This document shows, piece after piece, positions 1-4,017 of a DNA stretch of 7,378 nucleotides. The position numbers were made by a program, and so were the translations under genes. Within the stretch, counting starts at the first letter, position 1. Every line of letters begins with the position of its first letter. Below the pieces are notes generated by a model. The model was not told where the DNA came from and made no database searches. It saw only the letters and a program-made list of their open reading frames with translations. The DNA is taken from positions 1-7,378 of the forward strand of contig LXTG01000105.1 of assembly GCA_001643535.1 (NCBI GenBank). The letters run 5' to 3'. Source of the stretch: a candidate division NC10 bacterium SPGG6 (GTDB taxonomy: Bacteria; Methylomirabilota; Methylomirabilia; Methylomirabilales; CSP1-5).

Positions 1-20
1 CATGCGCGTACCTCACGATC

Positions 21-100
21 CGGATATGGGGTCTACCCTACAGCCCATTCAGTCCGTTTCCTACAAGAAAGTATACCCTAGCAGTGCGGATATGGTCTAG
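21..100. repeat. Imperfect direct repeat of a CGGATATGG..TCTA motif
   Basis: CGGATATGGGGTCTA (21-35) and CGGATATGGTCTA (87-99) are near copies. Both lie close to a TACCCTA heptamer (34-40 and 74-80). The repeat ends where the first AGTGCC element starts. Confidence 0.4.
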
Positions 101-147
101 TGCCGCACCAACTATTTCTTGCTAACATTCCACTGTGGTGCGGCACT
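99..147. repeat. 49-bp palindromic element with AGTGCCGCACCA ends
   Basis: AGTGCCGCACCA (99-110) and TGGTGCGGCACT (136-147) are exact 12-bp reverse complements around a 25-nt AT-rich centre. A third copy of the left end, CTAGTGCCGCAYCA, occurs at 291-304 without a matching right end. No transposase lies between the ends, so this is at most a miniature or remnant element. Confidence 0.6.
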
Positions 148-154
148 TCCGCGA

Positions 155-170
155 GGGGGGCAGGCCCCCC
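155..170. repeat. Perfect 6-bp G/C hairpin
   Basis: GGGGGG (155-160) and CCCCCC (165-170) flank CAGG. A close relative, GGGGGC-GG-GCCCCC, lies at 403-416, so the motif GGGGGGCRGGCCCCC occurs twice in this block. Confidence 0.5.
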
Positions 171-210
171 TTCGGCGCGCGGCGGTCGCCTCGCTGAGCA
201 CCCCCCAGGC

Positions 211-231
211 GTAGGGGAGCCTCTCCCCTAC
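211..231. repeat. Perfect 9-bp hairpin
   Basis: GTAGGGGAG (211-219) pairs exactly with CTCCCCTAC (223-231) around a CCT loop. No T-run follows in either direction. Confidence 0.55.
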
Positions 232-239
232 CACCCCTC

Positions 240-292
240 AGTGCCCCTGGCTGTATTTTGTGATTCTTAGAGAAGCTACTTGAAGGGGCACT
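240..292. repeat. 53-bp palindromic element with AGTGCCCCT ends
   Basis: AGTGCCCCT (240-248) and AGGGGCACT (284-292) are exact reverse complements around a 35-nt AT-richer centre. It abuts, without a gap, the next AGTGCC copy at 293. The junction itself is a perfect 12-bp palindrome, GGCACTAGTGCC (287-298). Confidence 0.55.
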
Positions 293-313
293 AGTGCCGC
301 ATCACCAGCTAGC

Positions 314-380
314 AAAAAAGCAGTCAGCGGTCTGCTGTCAGCTTTGCACAAGAAACTCCAAAGCGCGTAAGCCGACTGCT
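314..380 (-). terminator. Intrinsic terminator after the DUF1445 gene
   Basis: On the minus strand AGCAGTCGGC (380-371) pairs with GCTGACTGCT (328-319), 10 bp with one G-U. The second arm is followed by a run of T (319-314). Inside, GCTTTG/CAAAGC (364-359, 346-341) forms a second stem. An alternative partner for the interior exists: AGCTGACGGC (384-393) against GCTGTCAGCT (334-343). It lies 58 nt past the DUF1445 stop and closes the whole minus-strand gene string. Confidence 0.68.
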
Positions 381-408
381 GGTAGCTGACGGCTGCCTGT
401 AGGGGGGC

Positions 409-430
409 GGGCCCCCGTTTCTAGGGGCCC
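409..430. repeat. 7-bp GC hairpin just after the DUF1445 stop
   Basis: GGGCCCC (409-415) and GGGGCCC (424-430) are complementary with an 8-nt loop, ending 7 nt from the stop codon of the DUF1445 gene. No U-run follows on the minus strand, so this alone would be a poor terminator. It may protect the mRNA 3' end. Confidence 0.4.
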
Positions 431-437
431 GTACGGC

Positions 438-1235
438 TCACATAAAAGAGTGGGATAACTCGTCGTCGCGAAGATCGGTAAGAAACATGTGGCCCGGGGC
501 ATGGGTGATCATGAACTCCGGCTTCGCATGCATGGCAACCGCTTGGGGGGTGACACCGCAGGCCCAGAAGACCGGAATCTCACCCGAACGGATCGAGACC
601 GCGTCTCCGAAGTGGGGTCGGCCAAGATCGGTAATGCCGAGTGCCTCGGGCTCGCCCACATGGATCGGGGCCCCGTGAGCCAGCGGGAAACAGGCAGTCA
701 CCTCTACCGATCGAGCGACCAGGGGGCCCGGGATCGGGCGCATCGAGACCACCAGGGGTCCGCTGAAAGCCCCAGCCGGCCGACAGGACCGATTGGTGAT
801 GTACATCGAGACGTTCTTCCCCTCGTCAAGATGCCTGACCGGGACCCCTGCCCTTTGAAGCGCAACATCGAAGGTGAAGCTACAGCCCAGGAGAAAGGCC
901 ACCAGATCTTCCCGCCAGACCTGAAGAAGATCTGTCACCTCCTGCTCCAACGCGCCCTCTCTGTAAACCCGGTATCTCGGGAGATCGGCCCGTAAGTCCG
1001 CGCCGGGTGCAGCCCTCCTGGGCTCCGGGTCACCGGGATCAGTGACCTCCAGTAACGGACAGGGCTTGGGATTGCGCTGACAGAAGAGGAGGAAATCGTA
1101 GGCCAGGACCCTTGGCAGGACCACGAGGTTGGCCTGCACATAGCCGTCCGAGCACCCGGCCGTGGGTCCTTGCCACTCGCCCGTTCGGATCTTTTCCCGC
1201 ATCTCTTTCGGATGGACCTTGGAAGCTGTCAGCAT
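438..1235 (-). CDS. YcsI/DUF1445 'D-glutamate cyclase' family putative hydro-lyase
   Basis: The product is 265 residues, the usual family length. Nearly every conserved block is visible: REKIRTGEWQGPTAG and GYVQANLVVLP near the start, FLLFCQRNPKPCPLLEV, ADLPRYRVYREG, FLLGCSFTFDVAL, GKNVSMYITNRSC with PAGAFSGPLVVSMRPIP, HGAPIHVGEP, GEIPVFWACGVTPQ and HAPGHMFLTD at the C-terminus. The family is annotated as putative hydro-lyase, and a homologous domain occurs in eukaryotic D-glutamate cyclase, which interconverts D-glutamate and 5-oxo-D-proline. In Bacillus the relative ycsI sits with 5-oxoprolinase-related genes. The function here is therefore inferred, probably cytoplasmic glutamate/oxoproline-type metabolism. 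The ATG at 1235 is preferred over a TTG at 1283 because GGGAGG lies 5 nt upstream; the TTG overlaps the preceding stop. Confidence 0.93.
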   Translation of the reverse strand: MLTASKVHPKEMREKIRTGEWQGPTAGCSDGYVQANLVVLPRVLAYDFLLFCQRNPKPCPLLEVTDPGDPEPRRAAPGADLRADLPRYRVYREGALEQEVTDLLQVWREDLVAFLLGCSFTFDVALQRAGVPVRHLDEGKNVSMYITNRSCRPAGAFSGPLVVSMRPIPGPLVARSVEVTACFPLAHGAPIHVGEPEALGITDLGRPHFGDAVSIRSGEIPVFWACGVTPQAVAMHAKPEFMITHAPGHMFLTDLRDDELSHSFM

Positions 1236-1279
1236 TGTGGCCTCCCGGGGATCCTTCAAAGGCCGAGACTCGGGTCTTG

Positions 1280-1711
1280 TCAACGTCGTCTTCTCGTCCG
1301 CATCTTCTTGCTGATCAGGATGGTCGTCGTGTACCGCCGGGTCTCGCCTCGTTCATCGGGGATGATGAAGCCGCCGGGGAAGTGATTCACCCGCACCTCG
1401 AGCTCCGGTAGCACTGCCTCTCGTTTCCCTTTCAGCACAAAACGATACGTCTCCGTCCCGTCGGGACTTTCGATGCGCTCCGCTTTCTTGCCGGTCCTCG
1501 CTTCATAAAACCGCCTAACCGAAATGGTGAGATCATTCGAGCCGAACAGATAGCGGGCCACGGGCCCCTCGGTAAAGCTTTCGATGAACGTGGCGTTGGG
1601 ATAAATAGGGGCACCGAGATTCCGTTTCGAAGGCGTTTTTTGGGCCTGGGCCGATACCCCCAGGAGCAGCAAAATAACGGCACTGACGACGAATCGCTGC
1701 GTGAAATTCAT
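1280..1711 (-). CDS. Small secreted protein of unknown function
   Basis: From the ATG at 1711 this gives 143 residues. The start is chosen because AAGGAGGGAGGGG directly precedes it and because it begins with a clear Sec signal peptide: MNFTQRF, a hydrophobic core VVSAVILLLLGVS and an AQA cleavage site before QKTPSK. An in-frame GTG at 1783 would bury that signal. No lipobox Cys is present, so a soluble periplasmic or exported protein is expected. The mature part starts with GAPIYPNATFIESF and continues through FGSNDLTISVRRFYEARTG. Proteins with a similar 'P-Y-P-x-A ... FYE' layout are usually uncharacterised small periplasmic domains, but I cannot name the family with confidence. The C-terminus ends in a very basic KKMRTRRRR. 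The gene ends 44 bp before the DUF1445 gene's preferred start and is probably cotranscribed with it. Confidence 0.75.
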   Translation of the reverse strand: MNFTQRFVVSAVILLLLGVSAQAQKTPSKRNLGAPIYPNATFIESFTEGPVARYLFGSNDLTISVRRFYEARTGKKAERIESPDGTETYRFVLKGKREAVLPELEVRVNHFPGGFIIPDERGETRRYTTTILISKKMRTRRRR

Positions 1712-1782
1712 CCCCTCCCTCCTTGTTTCCCGCGATCGAGGTCCCCGAAGAAGTCTGAGGTAACCAGGCAGGGACCCCCTCA

Positions 1783-1808
1783 CCTGACGCTATCAGGATA
1801 GGGTCAGG
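1783..1808. repeat. 26-bp dyad in the spacer upstream of the secreted-protein gene
   Basis: CCTGAC (1783-1788) with GTCAGG (1803-1808) and CTATC (1790-1794) with GATAG (1797-1801) are complementary, around a two-base centre with one G-G mismatch on each side. No U-run follows in either direction. It lies 72 bp ahead of the ATG at 1711 and 44 bp after the GT2-GtrA stop, so an operator or a weak terminator are both possible. Confidence 0.45.
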
Positions 1809-1851
1809 ATGACTCCCGCGCAAATATTTTTTCGGGGAGGGAGGAGACCGT

Positions 1852-2985
1852 TCACACAATTTTCTCGCCGGCAACCTCCGGCCCCTCACCCCTGATACGT
1901 TCCTCGAATGGCCGAAAGACAAACACTCGACTCAGCGTGTAATTAAAGCCCGCGCCGAGAAAGATTCCAATAAAGAACGCGATCAACCGATGCTGTGTCA
2001 TATACGGGATGTTGTCGGTGAGAAGCTTATAACTGCCCCAATTGGCGGTGAAGCCGACGGAGGCGCTAACCAGGAACGCCAGCCACTGCTTTCCCGGTTT
2101 CCTGTCGCGCCCACCTACAAAGGTGAACCATCGGTTCAAAAACCAGTTCCACGACGCTGCGATGATAAAACTTAGTGCTCGGCTGATCTGGTGGTGCACT
2201 CCAAATAGGTATGTCAAAGTTAGGAAGAATGTCAGGTCAACACCCGTCCCACTGATCCCGACGGCGCCGAATTGCACAATTTCGGCCGATCTTGAAAAAC
2301 GAAAGCGATAAAGCCTCCGCAGATGACGTAAGTACAACAATCGCTCTCGTAAAGTTAATTTACTCTCTCCCCTTTGGCGGTCGAAAACAGCCATGGGTAT
2401 CTCGACAACCTTGCGGCAGTTCGCCTTTGCGAGAATCTCCAGACCAATCTTGTAACCGACTGGCGATAATTGCGGCACATCGGTCAGGATTCTGCGAGGA
2501 AAGGCAAAATAGCCTGACAGGGGATCGTTGACGGTCGTGAGCCCTCTCGCCAACAGTCGCGCAACCTCCGAATTCAGTCGCTGGAATAAGCTCCATGTCG
2601 GATCGCGACTCCCCCCTTGAGCGCAACCCGACCCTATGACGAAGTCAGCACCCTGTCGGAGGTGATGCACGAAATTCGGAATCTCCTCGGGTGGGTGGGA
2701 GAGATCAGCATCCATGATGATGAGAAATCCAGTCGTTGATTCCCTGATGCCGCAGAGGACCGCGGTTGCAAGCCCACGTTCTTCCTTCCGGGTGATGAGC
2801 CGAACCGAATACTTCTTTCCCATGTCCGCGCAGATGTGTTCCGTCCCATCGCCTGAGTTGTCGTCTACCACCAACATTTCGGCTTTGATATCGGCACATG
2901 ACGTCGCGGTAAATACTCGCTCTATCAGTTCCGGCAGATTCTCGGCCTCACGGTAGGTCGGGACGATGACGGTGAGTTCAGGCAT
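1852..2985 (-). CDS. GT2 polyprenyl-phosphate sugar synthase fused to a GtrA-like membrane domain
   Basis: The 377-residue protein has two parts. Residues 1 to about 225 are a GT-A glycosyltransferase of the dolichol-phosphate mannose synthase type: PELTVIVPTYREAENL at the N-terminus, VVDDNSGDGT (D41-D42), GLATAV (71-76), the metal-binding DADLSHPPE (D92, D94), then SGYFAFPRR and RGESKLTLRE near the domain end. Residues about 235-365 are a GtrA-like domain with four hydrophobic segments, starting VQFGAVGISGTGVDL and ending with the family motif NYTLSRVFVF. Known GT2 members transfer mannose or glucose from a nucleotide sugar to dolichyl/undecaprenyl phosphate at the inner membrane face; GtrA proteins are thought to help move the lipid-linked sugar across. 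The fusion joins both steps in one protein and supplies a plausible donor to the nearby GT39 enzyme. The sugar cannot be told from sequence. The ATG at 2985 starts exactly at the canonical fold. Confidence 0.94.
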   Translation of the reverse strand: MPELTVIVPTYREAENLPELIERVFTATSCADIKAEMLVVDDNSGDGTEHICADMGKKYSVRLITRKEERGLATAVLCGIRESTTGFLIIMDADLSHPPEEIPNFVHHLRQGADFVIGSGCAQGGSRDPTWSLFQRLNSEVARLLARGLTTVNDPLSGYFAFPRRILTDVPQLSPVGYKIGLEILAKANCRKVVEIPMAVFDRQRGESKLTLRERLLYLRHLRRLYRFRFSRSAEIVQFGAVGISGTGVDLTFFLTLTYLFGVHHQISRALSFIIAASWNWFLNRWFTFVGGRDRKPGKQWLAFLVSASVGFTANWGSYKLLTDNIPYMTQHRLIAFFIGIFLGAGFNYTLSRVFVFRPFEERIRGEGPEVAGEKIV

Positions 2986-3362
2986 ATCTTACGACTCCCG
3001 TACGCAGCGGTCGAAGGACCTGCACAATGCGATTCAGTTCCGCGTAGGTGACGTAGGAATATGTCGAAGGAAAGGGGGATGAACTGGAAATGATGTCTGA
3101 AAATGGACGGGTGGGCAACGCTTCTCTGCGATCCTGGGTCACCCGTTCGGATACGTCATGCTTCCCGCTGAAAAGAAAGGCCTGAGACTTCTGATACGGG
3201 GCTTGCATCCGCCCTTCGGGGCACCTCCATCGCCGTCAACACTAACCCGGTGTGCTGAATCGACGGGCAGGGGGCTCGTCTGCCCCGCAGGTACGTCGCC
3301 GCCCACGCGGCCTACGTACGTGGCTCGCCTCAGCCAGGAGATCCCGGGAGGGAAATAGAGAA
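2986..3362. other. 377-bp gene-free, hairpin-rich spacer
   Basis: No gene is supported on either strand; the open frames crossing it lack motifs and usable ribosome sites. It contains a strong two-part hairpin at 3291-3319 (outer GTACGT/ACGTAC, inner GCCGC/GCGGC) and a stem GGGCAG/CTGCCC (3265-3270, 3280-3285). The ten bases GTCTGCCCCG (3278-3287) are repeated exactly inside the leader terminator (3738-3747). The promoter of the GT2-GtrA gene is presumably here, but no clear -35/-10 pair stands out. A weak GGGAG lies 9 nt ahead of its start codon. Confidence 0.6.
3291..3319. repeat. Two-tier hairpin GTACGT..GCCGC..GCGGC..ACGTAC
   Basis: The outer arms GTACGT (3291-3296) and ACGTAC (3314-3319) and the inner arms GCCGC (3298-3302) and GCGGC (3307-3311) pair exactly. 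The loop is CCAC, with a one-base bulge on one side and a two-base bulge on the other. No U-run follows on either strand, so an intrinsic terminator is not supported. Confidence 0.5.
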
Positions 3363-3632
3363 CTACCGGGGTCGACCTGAGCGTGCAGTCGGTGACGGAG
3401 ACCTTGCCGGCTGCACGGCCGCTGCCTCCCACCAGGCCGAGATACGCTTTGGGCGGGTCACCACCGTCTGCCTGGTGTACACATCAAAGAGGCTCTGGGC
3501 ACACTCCGCGCAGTATGCCGTACCCTCGGGGGCATAGCCACAGGCGGGGCAGCAGAGCCCCCCACAGTGCAGACACCCCCACCCCTCCATCACCGAACGA
3601 ATCTCCTCTCCACATCCGCAAATCCGATCCAT
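3363..3632 (-). CDS. Small Cys-rich zinc-ribbon protein, unknown function
   Basis: The frame encodes 89 residues. The N-terminal half has nine Cys in 44 residues: C5-x-C7, C20-x2-C23, C27-C28-x2-C31 and C41-x2-C44. Four Cys pairs suggest two zinc sites in a compact ribbon or treble-clef-like fold, with the aromatic/Gly stretch GWGCLHCGG between them. The ATG at 3632 is preceded by GGGAGGG at good spacing, so the start is well supported. The C-terminal half, from about residue 52, is Arg/Pro/Ser-rich and shows no recognisable fold; it may be a disordered tail or the product of a frameshift that removed an earlier natural stop. No catalytic motif is seen, so a structural, regulatory or nucleic-acid/protein-binding role is only a guess. 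It lies directly downstream of the attenuator-like leader and would be its first target. Confidence 0.65.
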   Translation of the reverse strand: MDRICGCGEEIRSVMEGWGCLHCGGLCCPACGYAPEGTAYCAECAQSLFDVYTRQTVVTRPKRISAWWEAAAVQPARSPSPTARSGRPR

Positions 3633-3712
3633 CGATCCCTCCCTATGAAAATGCCCCCTCTTGTTTCAGGCCCAAAAAGCCATGGGTCACAGAGTGCCCT
3701 GCGGCCCAAATG

Positions 3713-3751
3713 AAAAAGCCACGGGGCAGCTTCTGTTGTCTGCCCCGTGGC
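3713..3751 (-). terminator. Strong intrinsic terminator inside the leader
   Basis: On the minus strand a perfect 12-bp stem GCCACGGGGCAG (3751-3740) / CTGCCCCGTGGC (3729-3718) with a 10-nt loop is followed at once by TTTTT (3717-3713). It lies 28 nt after the micro-ORF stop and 81 nt before the zinc-ribbon start. It would end the leader transcript unless the antiterminator forms. Confidence 0.8.
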
Positions 3752-3778
3752 GAAATCAGCGAGCCCGCAGTGAAGACG

Positions 3779-3853
3779 TTACGGGCTGCCCGCCATGGGG
3801 CAGACACCGGCTACGCCTACTACCACTGCAAAGCTTCGATCGAGTCCTGGCAC
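3779..3853 (-). CDS. 24-residue Val-rich micro-ORF (candidate leader peptide)
   Basis: A GTG start at 3853 sits 7 nt after a strong Shine-Dalgarno (AAGGAG, 3866-3861) and opens a 24-codon frame ending with TAA at 3781-3779. The peptide core is SFAVVVGVAGVCPMAG. Codons 10-17 read GTG GTA GTA GGC GTA GCC GGT GTC, so five of eight are Val and three of those are GTA, normally a rare Val codon in GC-rich genomes. The last third of the ORF overlaps segment X, which can pair with the terminator's 5' arm. A ribosome stalled at the Val codons would leave most of X free, whereas one at the stop codon would cover part of it. That geometry resembles amino-acid-sensing leader peptides such as those of ilv operons. 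It could instead be a small hydrophobic protein or not be translated. No homologue is recognised. Confidence 0.45.
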   Translation of the reverse strand: MPGLDRSFAVVVGVAGVCPMAGSP

Positions 3854-3879
3854 CGGTACACTCCTTTCAGGACCTTGCT

Positions 3880-3909
3880 TTACTAGCACGGCCCCTGTCA
3901 GCGTGTCAA
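3880..3909 (-). promoter_or_regulatory. Sigma70-type promoter for the leader/micro-ORF transcript
   Basis: On the minus strand a perfect -35 box TTGACA (3909-3904) is followed after 18 nt by TAGTAA (3885-3880). The TAGTAA is preceded by TGC, giving an extended -10 (TGnTA). Transcription would begin near 3873-3875, about 20 nt before the micro-ORF start. The -35 is excellent and the -10 moderate. Its position directly ahead of a Shine-Dalgarno, a short ORF and an intrinsic terminator supports it. Confidence 0.55.
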
Positions 3910-3941
3910 GCATTTTTTGGGCGGGTATGTCCGCCCTCGCC

Positions 3942-4001
3942 CTCGAGAAGCTTGGGCCGGCCAGATCCCGGATGAACACGCGTCGACCGACCTCACTCGA
4001 G
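3942..4001. other. Cluster of six-base palindromes between the GT39 gene and the leader promoter
   Basis: Within 60 bp are CTCGAG (3942-3947), AAGCTT (3948-3953), GGCCGGCC (3955-3962), ACGCGT (3978-3983) overlapping GTCGAC (3982-3987), and a second CTCGAG (3996-4001). Nothing coding is recognised here. This is an observation of sequence composition only. Confidence 0.4.
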
Positions 4002-4017
4002 GAAAGAGGCTTTGGGT

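Larger units (their letters stand above)
1..437. other. Gene-free region dense in palindromes at the left edge
   Basis: No coding sequence is supported in these 437 bp on either strand. The content is the direct repeat at 21-100, four independent perfect hairpins between 99 and 292, a 12-bp palindrome at 287-298, the minus-strand terminator at 314-380 and G/C hairpins at 402-430. It looks like an intergenic repeat cluster downstream of the minus-strand genes. Confidence 0.7.
3713..3875 (-). promoter_or_regulatory. Putative transcription attenuator leader upstream of the zinc-ribbon gene
   Basis: The inferred RNA (about 160 nt) contains, in order: a 5' hairpin GTCCTG/CAGGAC (3873-3868 with 3849-3844) that displays AAAGGAG in its loop; a 24-codon Val-rich ORF; segment X at 3806-3792; terminator arm T5' at 3751-3737; and T3' at 3729-3718 followed by five U. 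X (TGTCTGCCCCATGGC) can pair with T5' (GCCACGGGGCAGACA) at 14 of 15 positions. That pairing would prevent the terminator T5':T3'. X can instead be hidden in a local stem CTGCCC/GGGCAG (3803-3798, 3791-3786). Two other stems also compete: AGCCCG/CGGGCT (3787-3782, 3767-3762) and GCAGTG/CACTGC (3829-3824, 3772-3767). This layout is that of a translation-dependent attenuator or an expression platform. No known riboswitch class was recognised. An independent small RNA is the alternative reading. Confidence 0.5.

Noticed and set aside
1236..1283. N-terminal extension of the DUF1445 protein from a TTG
   Set aside because: No family similarity; the ATG at 1235 has a strong GGGAGG site.
2978..3208. 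76-residue minus-strand frame overlapping the GT2-GtrA start by 8 bp
   Set aside because: No recognisable motif, a poor and too-close ribosome site, and Ser/Arg-rich composition like non-coding translation.
3333..3344. GCCAGGAGATCC resembling a cobalamin riboswitch B12 box (plus strand)
   Set aside because: The other conserved riboswitch elements are absent upstream and no plus-strand gene follows.
3139..3432. 97-residue minus-strand frame overlapping the zinc-ribbon tail
   Set aside because: Gly/Pro/Arg-rich with no domain, and its start lies inside another gene. It could be relevant only if a frameshift in the zinc-ribbon gene were proven.
3911..3938. GGGCGG/CCGCCC hairpin next to a T-run as a terminator for the GT39 gene
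   Set aside because: On the minus strand the hairpin is followed by A, not T; the T-run precedes the hairpin on the plus strand, so the orientation is wrong for both.
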